Below, piece after piece: positions 1-5,376 of a DNA stretch of 5,400 bases (position 1 is its first letter; the number at the start of each line of letters is the position of its first letter). This DNA is from Marinospirillum sp. (GTDB taxonomy: Bacteria > Pseudomonadota > Gammaproteobacteria > Pseudomonadales > Halomonadaceae): NCBI RefSeq assembly GCF_014859565.1, contig NZ_JACUUA010000214.1:1-5400 (forward strand), read 5' to 3'. A model generated the notes under the pieces. That model did no database searches. It was not told where the DNA came from and saw only the letters and a program-made list of their open reading frames with translations. The position numbers and the translations under genes were made by a program.

Positions 1-21
1 ATACGCATCACACACCTCCGC

Positions 22-50
22 TTGACCCTTGAATCCTTACAGCTTACAAC
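22..50 (+). promoter_or_regulatory. candidate sigma-70 promoter
   Basis: TTGACC (22-27) and TACAAC (45-50) are separated by 17 bases and match the sigma-70 consensus at 5 of 6 and 4 of 6 positions. It would start transcription about 160 bases upstream of the exported-protein gene at 215, leaving a long leader. It was recognised by eye only. Confidence 0.35.
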
Positions 51-108
51 ACCAACCACAAAGATGCGCAAGATCGCTTGGCAACACTGACTCCAACCAA
101 CAAAACTG

Positions 109-142
109 ATGGTTTTTTGATCAAAGTCACACAGAAAACCAT
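109..142. repeat. 8-bp inverted repeat enclosing a TTTGATCAAA palindrome
   Basis: ATGGTTTT at 109-116 is matched by its perfect reverse complement AAAACCAT at 135-142, with an 18-base loop. The loop overlaps a palindrome, TTTGATCAAA (116-125), and a CRP-like site. It is too AT-rich and its loop too long to be a standard terminator. A regulator-binding region is more likely, but this is inference. Confidence 0.4.
116..131 (+). promoter_or_regulatory. CRP/Vfr-like binding site
   Basis: TTTGA-N6-TCACA fits the TGTGA-N6-TCACA consensus of the CRP/Vfr family at 9 of 10 positions. A possible promoter lies downstream: TTGCCG (142-147), 17 bases, TAGTGT (165-170). The site would then be centred near -53, which is not one of the ideal CRP positions (-41.5 or -61.5). 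It could regulate the gene at 215. The call is moderate to weak. Confidence 0.3.
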
Positions 143-214
143 TGCCGAACAGCGACATCTCCTCTAGTGTAAGGACAGCAAAACAACCTCCTCAACGCAT
201 TCAGGAAACCCGCC

Positions 215-766
215 ATGCGTTTTCTTACTGCCTTACTGTTCACACTGTTTTCCTTCACCCTTAATGCCGCCGACCTGACCCGTGTTGACGTTGAACGCTG
301 GATCAAAACCTATGCAGAACTTCAGGCCTGGCTGGATCAACATCAGGATCAACTACCGGAAGAAGAATTTACCAATACCAACCTCAGTATGGATGAGCTG
401 AGAGCCAAGGGTATTCAGCAACTGCGCGATGTTGGACTCTATACCGAGTTCAATCGGCGGGTACAACAAGCCGGTTTCAAAAACGTCGAACACTGGTCAC
501 TGCTGGGTCAACAGATTTCACTGGCCTACATAGCCCTCGCCTTGGAAGCAGAGCCACAAAGTCGAACCATGATTGAAACTCAACTGAAGGAGCTGCGGGC
601 ATCCAGAGATATACCCGCCGAAGAAAAAGCCCTTTACGAAACCATGCTCAAGGACTCTCTGAGCATGATGCGTCAGGCCGAGCGCATCAGCCCGGCCAGC
701 AAAGCTGCCGTTCGACCCTACCAGCAACAGCTGGAAGAACTTTTTGAACTGGAAGACAGCTACTGA
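215..766 (+). CDS. exported protein of unknown function
   Basis: A 183-residue protein with no domain that I recognise. Residues 1-18 form a Sec signal peptide: Arg2, then a hydrophobic core of Leu, Phe and Ala, with likely cleavage after Ala18 or Ala19 (LNAAD). No Cys follows, so it is not a lipoprotein, and no other membrane segment is seen, so it is probably periplasmic. The mature part is rich in Glu, Gln and Leu and looks entirely alpha-helical. An amphipathic stretch runs from about 115 to 180 and the C terminus is acidic. The start is supported by AGGA at 203-206, 8 bases before the ATG. The gene is monocistronic within the window and its stop lies one base from the stop of the convergent xenA-like gene. 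Its function is unknown; chaperone-like or envelope roles would be guesses. Confidence 0.85.
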   Translation: MRFLTALLFTLFSFTLNAADLTRVDVERWIKTYAELQAWLDQHQDQLPEEEFTNTNLSMDELRAKGIQQLRDVGLYTEFNRRVQQAGFKNVEHWSLLGQQISLAYIALALEAEPQSRTMIETQLKELRASRDIPAEEKALYETMLKDSLSMMRQAERISPASKAAVRPYQQQLEELFELEDSY

Positions 767-767
767 A

Positions 768-1868
768 TCAACGACTGGGTTTATAACGCGCCAGCCAGTG
801 GGCATAGGGAGCAGGCAACACCCAGGCAGCATCCGGCTGACCCAGGACTTTGGCTGCTTCATAAGTCCAGTGGGGATTCACCAGATGCGCCCGCCCCACC
901 ATCACCAGATCCATCTGACCAGCAGCCACCACCTGCTCTGCCAGTTGAGGTGTATCAATGTACCAGGATGAAGCCACTGGCAACTGTGCCTCACGTTTTA
1001 CCTGCTCGGCAAAAGGTGCCAGAAATGCCGGCCCCCAGGGGATTTTTGCTGTCGGGGTGGAAAAACCAACACTGACATTCAGAAAATCCAGCCCCTCGGC
1101 TTTCATCCAGCGGGTTAACTGAATTGACTCCTGCAAACCTTCCTCATCCCGACCATCAAACTCAATCACACCAAAACGGGCAGTCAAAGGCAGATGCTCC
1201 GGCCACACCTTGCGTACTGCTTGCAGGGTTTCCAGCAAAAAACGGCTACGACCAGCCAGATCACCACCATATTCATCACTACGCTGATTGGCATGAACCG
1301 AAAAGAAACTCTGCCCCAGATAACCATGAGCAAAATGCAATTCCAGCCACTCAAAACCGGCATCCCGCGCACGAATGGCCGCTGCCACAAAATCTGCCTG
1401 CACCCGCTGGATATCACTCAGGGTCATCGCCTGTGGCTCCTTCCACAGATTCCCACCAAAAGGATTGGCCGAAGGTGACAGAGTTTGCCAGCCACGCGGA
1501 TCATCACTGGCAATATGATCATCTCCTTCCCACGGGCGATTGGAGCTGGCCTTGCGACCGGCATGAGCCAACTGGATACCCGGCACTGCACCACCAGCCT
1601 TGATCTCACGCGCTATCGCCGCCATACCTTCCTGCTGTTCATCCTGCCACAAACCGGTACAAGCCGGAGTGATCCGACCTTCCGGTGATACCGCCGTAGC
1701 CTCCACTATCACCAGACCAGCCCCACCCCGTGCCAGACTGGCGTAATGAGACAAATGCCAGGCATTGGTAAAACCCGCTTCGGCGCTGTACTGACACATC
1801 GGCGGCACCGCAATGCGATTACGCAGCGTCACATCCTTCAAGGAAAACGGGGTAAACAAGTGATTCAT
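768..1868 (-). CDS. xenA: XenA-type NADPH-dependent ene-reductase (old yellow enzyme, YqjM/XenA class)
   Basis: A 366-residue cytoplasmic FMN-dependent TIM-barrel oxidoreductase. The family uses NAD(P)H to reduce activated C=C bonds of enones, and XenA also acts on nitrate esters and nitroaromatics. Over its length it resembles Pseudomonas xenobiotic reductase A (about 363 residues). Visible key residues are Cys25 and Tyr27 in PPMCQY (FMN tuning and substrate), His178, His181 and Tyr183 in LHFAHGY (substrate anion binding and active site), Arg231, Trp302, Arg326 in GRAH (FMN phosphate region) and Trp358 near the C terminus. The N-terminal Cys is typical of the thermophilic-like YqjM class and absent from classical OYE. 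AGAGG (minus strand, about 1876-1880) precedes the ATG by 7 bases. The gene starts 45 bases downstream of higA on the same strand, with no clear promoter between. The physiological substrate is not evident, so the symbol rests on similarity. Confidence 0.93.
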   Translation of the reverse strand: MNHLFTPFSLKDVTLRNRIAVPPMCQYSAEAGFTNAWHLSHYASLARGGAGLVIVEATAVSPEGRITPACTGLWQDEQQEGMAAIAREIKAGGAVPGIQLAHAGRKASSNRPWEGDDHIASDDPRGWQTLSPSANPFGGNLWKEPQAMTLSDIQRVQADFVAAAIRARDAGFEWLELHFAHGYLGQSFFSVHANQRSDEYGGDLAGRSRFLLETLQAVRKVWPEHLPLTARFGVIEFDGRDEEGLQESIQLTRWMKAEGLDFLNVSVGFSTPTAKIPWGPAFLAPFAEQVKREAQLPVASSWYIDTPQLAEQVVAAGQMDLVMVGRAHLVNPHWTYEAAKVLGQPDAAWVLPAPYAHWLARYKPSR

Positions 1869-1913
1869 CAGACTGCCTCTGAGGTAAGCATTGAATAGGG
1901 GTGTATTGATATT
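1869..1913. other. short higA-xenA intergenic gap
   Basis: These 45 bases hold the xenA ribosome-binding site but no stem-loop with a T run. On the minus strand the best -10-like sequence, TATTCA, has no acceptable -35 at the right distance. Cotranscription of xenA with higBA is therefore possible. Confidence 0.5.
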
Positions 1914-2243
1914 TCAGACTGTTGAAACCTGCTCTGTAACTGACGAAGATATCAGGCAACGAACATTCTTTGCCTCATTTTCATAAGCCTGGTGGCGAAC
2001 ATCCCACAACTCCACCGCATGTTGGATATTCAGCCAGAACTCCGGTGTATTACCCAGTGCAGCCGCCAGCTTAATTGCCATCGGCGCAGTCAGTGTGCCT
2101 TTATCATGCACAATACGACTGAGGGTGTTTCTATGCACCCCCATGGCATCTGCCAACTGACAGATTTCAATATTCATCGGCTCCAGAAACTCAGCGACCA
2201 GCATTTCACCAACAGTCACAGGCCGACGCTTAGTGTTTCTCAT
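1914..2243 (-). CDS. higA: HigA-family antitoxin (XRE helix-turn-helix)
   Basis: Antitoxin of a type II higBA module, 109 residues from the chosen start. It should bind and neutralise HigB and repress its own operon. It opens with the HigA-type MRNTKRRPVTVGEML. The XRE helix-turn-helix spans about residues 26-50 (QLADAMGVHRNTLSRIV). The C-terminal NTPEFWLNIQHAVELWDVR (66-83) is diagnostic of this family. An ATG at 2247-2249 would add two residues, but GGAGG (2252-2256) lies only 2 bases from it and 8 bases from the ATG at 2241-2243, so the inner start is preferred. The start is 15 bases after the higB stop, so the two genes are cotranscribed, toxin first. The last ten residues form a Ser/Thr/Val-rich tail beyond the usual end of the family. 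Confidence 0.93.
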   Translation of the reverse strand: MRNTKRRPVTVGEMLVAEFLEPMNIEICQLADAMGVHRNTLSRIVHDKGTLTAPMAIKLAAALGNTPEFWLNIQHAVELWDVRHQAYENEAKNVRCLISSSVTEQVSTV

Positions 2244-2258
2244 CGTCATATCCTCCTT

Positions 2259-2552
2259 CTAACCTTTATAGGCGTGGGGATCCAGATAGGTATCCAGTGC
2301 AGTTCCATCTACCCAACGAAAAATCAAACGGTATTGTTTATTGACACGAATGGAGCACCAACCGGAAAAACTTCCCTGAAGATGCTCAAAACGATTTCCA
2401 GGCGGTGCTCTCAAATCAGATTCATGAGTAGCCCCATCAAGAATCTGAATTTTCCTGAACAAGGCATTCACAAGAGCAGCAGGGATCTTTTTATGTTTCT
2501 GATCCTGCTCGTAAAATGCCTGAAGCCACCTATCCCTGAATTCAACAGCCAT
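2259..2552 (-). CDS. higB: HigB-family toxin (RelE/ParE superfamily mRNA interferase)
   Basis: Toxin of 97 residues, normal for HigB. Family members cleave mRNA at the ribosome and stop growth when HigA is lost. Features seen: N-terminal helices (about 5-40), the FEHLQGSFSGWCSIRVNKQYR core (55-75) matching the family's 'HPLKG...GFWSVTVNGNWRI' pattern, the FRWVDG strand-turn (78-83), and a C-terminal LDPH whose His93 corresponds to the functional His92 of Proteus HigB. Conserved basic residues are Arg69, Arg75 and Arg79. AAGGA (2562-2566 on the minus strand) lies 9 bases before the ATG. It is the first gene of the higBA unit, and the palindrome at 2579-2597 sits just upstream. The frame and key residues look intact, so the toxin is probably functional. 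Confidence 0.93.
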   Translation of the reverse strand: MAVEFRDRWLQAFYEQDQKHKKIPAALVNALFRKIQILDGATHESDLRAPPGNRFEHLQGSFSGWCSIRVNKQYRLIFRWVDGTALDTYLDPHAYKG

Positions 2553-2578
2553 CAGCAGAAATCCTTTCTAAAGTTTTA

Positions 2579-2597
2579 CGCACAACATCATTGTGCG
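2579..2597. promoter_or_regulatory. 19-bp perfect palindrome, probable HigA operator
   Basis: CGCACAA (2579-2585) and TTGTGCG (2591-2597) are perfect 7-bp inverted arms around a 5-base centre. The palindrome lies 27 bases upstream of higB and covers the -10 element proposed below. This is where an autorepressing HigA dimer would be expected to bind. HigA binding is inference from position. Confidence 0.65.
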
Positions 2598-2618
2598 CCA
2601 TCAGTAGGGAAACAGCAA
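2590..2618 (-). promoter_or_regulatory. candidate higBA promoter
   Basis: On the minus strand TTGCTG (2618-2613), a 17-base spacer and CACAAT (2595-2590) form a weak sigma-70 promoter (3 of 6 and 4 of 6 matches). The -10 element is inside the palindrome, so a bound repressor would block it. Transcription would start near 2583, giving a leader of about 30 bases. Confidence 0.4.
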
Positions 2619-2630
2619 ACTCAACAGACG

Positions 2631-2659
2631 TTCATTAACGGAATAAAAACTGCCACAAT
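2631..2659 (+). promoter_or_regulatory. candidate promoter of the DUF1330 gene
   Basis: TTCATT (2631-2636), 17 bases, then CACAAT (2654-2659) gives a weak sigma-70 promoter with a start about 23 bases before the ATG at 2689. Its -10 hexamer is identical to that proposed for higBA on the opposite strand. It is weak by sequence alone. Confidence 0.28.
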
Positions 2660-2688
2660 GCCAAGCAATTAAGAAAGGAACCAAGAGA

Positions 2689-2982
2689 ATGCCTCATGCC
2701 TACATCGTTGGACAAATTCGTATTAAAGACTCAGATCTCTGGGCAGACTACTGCAACAAAGTGCCTGCCACGCTGGAACCCTGGAATGCCGAACTGATGT
2801 TCCGAGGCAAAAATGAAGTCACCTTTGCCGGAGAAACCCCCTACACCAATATCGTGGTGATCCGTTTTCCAGATATCACCACCGCCAAAGCCTGGCATGA
2901 CTCCGAAGCCTATCAGGCTCTGGTGCCCTTAAGGGAAAGTGCAGCAGATGTGCTGCTGAGTGGGTTTGAAGCCAGTCAGTGA
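2689..2982 (+). CDS. DUF1330 family protein
   Basis: A 97-residue cytoplasmic protein, the usual length of the DUF1330 family, which adopts a ferredoxin-like alpha/beta fold of the dimeric alpha-beta barrel (Dabb) superfamily. Family features seen: an opening beta strand, AYIVGQIRIKD (4-14), then WADYCNKVPATLEPWNAELMF (18-38) for the first helix and second strand. The strand TNIVVIRFPD (53-62) and the typical TTAKAWHDSEAYQALVPLR (64-82) follow, then a last strand, ADVLLSGFE (86-94). No catalytic residues are established for the family and the function is unknown. AAAGGA (2674-2679) lies 9 bases before the ATG. It is transcribed divergently from higB and convergently with the second TA module. 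Confidence 0.9.
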   Translation: MPHAYIVGQIRIKDSDLWADYCNKVPATLEPWNAELMFRGKNEVTFAGETPYTNIVVIRFPDITTAKAWHDSEAYQALVPLRESAADVLLSGFEASQ

Positions 2983-3006
2983 AAAGCTGCCTTTTCCAGC
3001 AGGCAC

Positions 3007-3035
3007 AAAAAAACCCGGCACCCTGAGGTGTCAGG
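3007..3035 (-). terminator. intrinsic terminator of the second TA module
   Basis: Read on the minus strand, a 9-bp stem (3035-3027 with 3022-3014; one A-C mismatch and one G-T pair) closes a 4-base loop and is followed at once by seven T (3013-3007). This is a good Rho-independent terminator, 55 bases after the antitoxin stop. On the plus strand a CCCTGA-GGTG-TCAGGG hairpin (3021-3036) lacks a T run, so it would end the DUF1330 transcript poorly. Confidence 0.78.
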
Positions 3036-3089
3036 GCTTCAGTCAGTTTTCGCAGGATACAGAAACAGCAAACTACCGCACCATCAGCA

Positions 3090-3446
3090 TCATGCCTGCC
3101 TGCGATGCTCCATGAACTGATTAACAGGGGCAGTGCTTTCAGCACGAGATTCTTGCTCCTGTAGCTCCAGATTTCTGAGCTCTTCTTGCAGGATCACTTT
3201 CAGCTCAGCCTGAACAAATCGATTCAGCAGATCACGCACCATGGGTTGGTAACCAATACCATGATGGCCTGCCACCCGCTTCAAATCGGCAATCAGCTTT
3301 TTTTGCAAACGAATGGAAATGTGCTGCATACCCAAGGCGTCATCAAGCACCAGCTCCTGGTCAGTTGAGGACACCCGAACGTGTTCTTCACTCGCGCCAA
3401 GCTCACCCTTTTCCCACACGCTTATGTCTTGATCTGTAAATTGCAT
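3090..3446 (-). CDS. CopG/ribbon-helix-helix-type antitoxin
   Basis: Probable antitoxin of 118 residues from the chosen start. The central part fits a ribbon-helix-helix fold: a DNA-contacting strand QHISIRL (41-47), helix 1 (about 49-62) and helix 2 YQPMVRDLLNRFVQAELK (66-83). This resembles CopG-type antitoxins that partner BrnT-like toxins. The acidic N-terminal 38 residues and the charged, Glu/Gln-rich C-terminal helix (84-105) could hold the toxin-binding part. The longest frame begins at 3479, overlapping the toxin gene by 8 bases, but has no Shine-Dalgarno site. The ATG at 3444-3446 has AAGGAG (3456-3461) 9 bases upstream, so it is preferred. This leaves 25 bases after the toxin stop. 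The intrinsic terminator follows. The antitoxin role is inferred from fold and pairing. Confidence 0.82.
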   Translation of the reverse strand: MQFTDQDISVWEKGELGASEEHVRVSSTDQELVLDDALGMQHISIRLQKKLIADLKRVAGHHGIGYQPMVRDLLNRFVQAELKVILQEELRNLELQEQESRAESTAPVNQFMEHRRQA

Positions 3447-3471
3447 AACGCCCTTCTCCTTATGATCGGAT

Positions 3472-3753
3472 TCAACCATGACGGCTATAAATGCTTAATT
3501 CTGCCTGATTCGGCTCATAAGCCGTCTTGAGGTAGATAACACCATCCTTGACAACAAAAACCACTTTCAGCTTTCGCTGACGATTGGTGTAAGAAATGAA
3601 CCACTGTGTAGGTGGGTTAGTCTGGTGATCTTCACGGGTATCCTCCAGCAAACGGCCTTCCCTGTTCTCAAAGCACTGCCGTATTTCAGCTTCTGTGACA
3701 CCATGCTTGGAAGCCAGCTTTTCACGTACCGGATCACTGATGAAGAGTTTCAT
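3472..3753 (-). CDS. putative BrnT-like small toxin of a type II TA module
   Basis: A small basic protein of 93 residues, first gene of a pair with the CopG-type antitoxin. The N-terminal part has KLASKHGVTEAEIRQCFENR (12-31), the 'KHGVT-EE-CF' pattern seen in BrnT and related small toxins. It continues with LLEDTREDHQ (35-44), then strands WFISYTNRQRKLKVVFVV (51-68) and IYLKTAYEPN (73-82). Such a helix followed by an antiparallel sheet fits the RelE-like ribonuclease toxin fold. Close relatives are, as I recall, sometimes labelled ADP-ribosyl-dinitrogen reductase hydrolase, which the size does not support. AAGGA (3760-3764) lies 6 bases before the ATG. Toxin function is inferred from gene pairing, not from proven catalytic residues. 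Confidence 0.72.
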   Translation of the reverse strand: MKLFISDPVREKLASKHGVTEAEIRQCFENREGRLLEDTREDHQTNPPTQWFISYTNRQRKLKVVFVVKDGVIYLKTAYEPNQAELSIYSRHG

Positions 3754-3771
3754 TGCCTATCCTTTTGCATC

Positions 3772-3781
3772 TGTATATACA
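3772..3781. promoter_or_regulatory. palindrome TGTATATACA, proximal copy, probable operator
   Basis: A perfect 10-bp palindrome that falls on the expected transcription start of the second TA module, a natural place for autorepression by the ribbon-helix-helix antitoxin. A second identical copy lies at 3858-3867. Binding by the antitoxin is inference. Confidence 0.5.
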
Positions 3782-3782
3782 A

Positions 3783-3811
3783 ACACTAAGCCAACCTTTC
3801 CTACCTGTCAA
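3783..3811 (-). promoter_or_regulatory. promoter of the second TA module
   Basis: On the minus strand a perfect -35 TTGACA (3811-3806), a 17-base spacer and TAGTGT (3788-3783; 3 of 6 matches) lie about 30 bases upstream of the toxin ATG. The start point would fall near 3776, inside the proximal palindrome. Confidence 0.5.
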
Positions 3812-3857
3812 ACGAAAACCAAAGAATTTGATCTCGCATATCCTTTAACCATAAAAA

Positions 3858-3867
3858 TGTATATACA
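3858..3867. promoter_or_regulatory. palindrome TGTATATACA, distal copy
   Basis: Identical to the palindrome at 3772-3781, 86 bases away, and like it followed by AAA on the plus strand. Both copies are also preceded by TATCCTTT (3758 and 3839 region). It lies upstream of the TA promoter and just after the end of the DUF6880 gene. Confidence 0.45.
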
Positions 3868-3872
3868 AAATC

Positions 3873-3900
3873 AAAAAGACACCGCCCTTTATCAGGCAGG
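3873..3900 (-). terminator. weak terminator after the DUF6880 gene
   Basis: On the minus strand CTGCC, overlapping the stop codon, can pair with GGCGG to make a 5-bp stem (one G-T pair), followed after GTGTC-like bases by TTTTTGATTTTG. The stem is short and the T run is displaced, so this is a weak candidate. Partial readthrough into the toxin gene is possible. Confidence 0.25.
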
Positions 3901-5376
3901 CTTGTTGGGATACCCAGCCTCGACCCAGAAACTGCGTTTACGTCCGTGCTGATCCTGCAACTGGCGGATAAAAGTCTGGGCATTACCCAGTTGCCGGTAA
4001 TCTATCACCTGCCGATCCAGCTGCAGCAGGCGGTTAAAATAACGAGCACCATGATGGTAGGCGCGGCTGTAACCCCGCGCCAACAGATCCGTCAACAACG
4101 CCCGGTAGCAGATGACCTGTGCCAGCAGCTGATCCTGCTGTTCAAAAATGTCAATCCACTCAAGCAGGGTGGTATAGCCGATGCGCTCCAGTGACTGGTG
4201 CCGCAGCAGCAAAATTTCTGCTGCTGTATCGACACGATCCAACATTAGCAACAACTGGATCAGGGTTGCCGGATCAGTAGCCTGCCGATCCAAGGCTTCC
4301 ACTTGTTGGGTAATAGACTGTTTTTCCTGCTCATTAACCAAGGGCAGGATGGCATCCAGGGACAGCGTAGTTGGATGACGGGTAAAATCCTCCAGCAGCA
4401 CCTGCTTCAACTCATCCACACGCCCCTGACGCTGCAGCCAAAGACAATACAGTGAGTGCTGACGGCGCTGATCCTGCTGCCACTGTGGCTGCTTCAGCCA
4501 GTAATCGGCTCGCTGCCAGTTACCGATATCTAGCGCAAACAGGATCAGTGATTCCAACTGATGGGAATTCGGCTCTGGAAACTCCAGCAGATAGCTGGTT
4601 TCGTATAGAGCCATATCCTGCAAGGCGGCAGCCACTGAATTCAGACCATTACGTGCACGAGCTGCAGCGGCATTGTATTGCTGTGAATTCTTTGGCCTTG
4701 CCAGTGCCTTGCGTGCTTCATCTTCAAAATACCCGGCCAGATGCCGAAGTTCCTGCTCCGTCAGCAATCCTGCACTGCCTGACAACAAGCTGTCGTAAAT
4801 GCCATACTCATTGTGATTGAAAAAATAAAGCACCCGTTCAACCCAGTCTTCCGCATCCCGCTGCTGACTGCGCAGTTTTGCCGCCAGATCCAACCAGACA
4901 TCCACTGCCTCACGAAACACATCCCCCACATAACCGTCTGAATCATCAGCCCGGTTCAGAACCACTTCGTGCAGTTCCATGAAGATTCCAGTCAGCCTGA
5001 TTGCCTGCTGCAGATCCCGTGAACCCAGCAATTGGGCAATATCACCCAGCAATGCACCCAGCAATGCACCCAGTCTCTGAGCAAAAGCCGAACCAGAGTG
5101 ATAGTCAATAAAATCATCATCCCTGCGCAGTTGTTCGAGCTGTTGAAACAATATGGCCTCCAGCCCTTGCTCACTCACAGCCCCTGCAGCCAGATGGCGC
5201 TCAATAACCTCATCAATCTGGTCATCCATGCCATAAAGATGACCAACCAGTTGCACCAGCTCGGTCTTGGAGAGTTTTTTCAGCCTGGCTTCAATATCGG
5301 TATGCACTTGCCTGTTACTCTTTATATTAAAGTTCTTGGCGTCATCTAGCCCGGATTTCTCATAGCCCACTATCAT
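3892..5376 (-). CDS. DUF6880 family protein of unknown function (start uncertain, possibly partial)
   Basis: A helical protein of at least 494 residues. The N-terminal helices include KLSKTELVQLVGHLY (34-48). Family-like motifs follow: DDFIDY (87-92), then NRADDSDGYVGDVF (141-154), FFNHNEYGIYD (about 186-196), and a C-terminal YSRAYHHGARYFNRLLQLD repeat-like helix pair ending in HGRKRSFW (477-484), typical of DUF6880. The middle looks like an alpha-solenoid of short TPR-like helices rich in Gln and Leu. No signal peptide or membrane segment is seen, so it is probably cytoplasmic. The ATG at 5374-5376 has no Shine-Dalgarno site, and the frame stays open to base 5400 without a stop, so the true start may lie outside the window. 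Homology is clear from about residue 27 onward. Function is unknown. Confidence 0.83.
   Translation of the reverse strand: MIVGYEKSGLDDAKNFNIKSNRQVHTDIEARLKKLSKTELVQLVGHLYGMDDQIDEVIERHLAAGAVSEQGLEAILFQQLEQLRRDDDFIDYHSGSAFAQRLGALLGALLGDIAQLLGSRDLQQAIRLTGIFMELHEVVLNRADDSDGYVGDVFREAVDVWLDLAAKLRSQQRDAEDWVERVLYFFNHNEYGIYDSLLSGSAGLLTEQELRHLAGYFEDEARKALARPKNSQQYNAAAARARNGLNSVAAALQDMALYETSYLLEFPEPNSHQLESLILFALDIGNWQRADYWLKQPQWQQDQRRQHSLYCLWLQRQGRVDELKQVLLEDFTRHPTTLSLDAILPLVNEQEKQSITQQVEALDRQATDPATLIQLLLMLDRVDTAAEILLLRHQSLERIGYTTLLEWIDIFEQQDQLLAQVICYRALLTDLLARGYSRAYHHGARYFNRLLQLDRQVIDYRQLGNAQTFIRQLQDQHGRKRSFWVEAGYPNKPA
5043..5073. repeat. 12-bp tandem repeat inside the DUF6880 gene
   Basis: CACCCAGCAATG occurs twice in a row (5043-5054, 5055-5066), followed by seven bases of a third copy. 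It encodes the LGAL-LGAL-LG segment (residues 102-111). Unit length is a multiple of three, so slippage would add or remove four residues without a frameshift. Confidence 0.85.

Noticed and set aside
1124..1603. Open frame of 159 codons on the plus strand antisense to xenA
   Set aside because: It is rich in His, Pro and Gln with no recognisable fold, and it lies wholly opposite a well-conserved enzyme gene.
1992..2672. Open frame of 226 codons on the plus strand across higBA
   Set aside because: It is antisense to two clear TA genes, has atypical composition and no ribosome-binding site; it is a shadow frame.
2981..2996. GAAAAG-CTGC-CTTTTC inverted repeat at the end of the DUF1330 gene
   Set aside because: The arms are AT-rich and short, with no T run after the stem, so it is not a convincing terminator.
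2553..3089. Integron cassette array, suggested by several small genes and TA modules
   Set aside because: I could not find paired attC-like core sites, and gene directions alternate.
3695..3952. Plus-strand open frame over the TA promoter region
   Set aside because: It spans the 5' end of the toxin gene, an AT-rich intergenic region and the end of the DUF6880 gene, with no protein-like pattern.
3946..4490. Repeated CTGATCCTGC on the plus strand (near 3948, 4128 and 4468)
   Set aside because: These encode recurrent Gln-Asp-Gln residues in the DUF6880 protein in differing contexts; codon use explains them and no regular spacing is seen.
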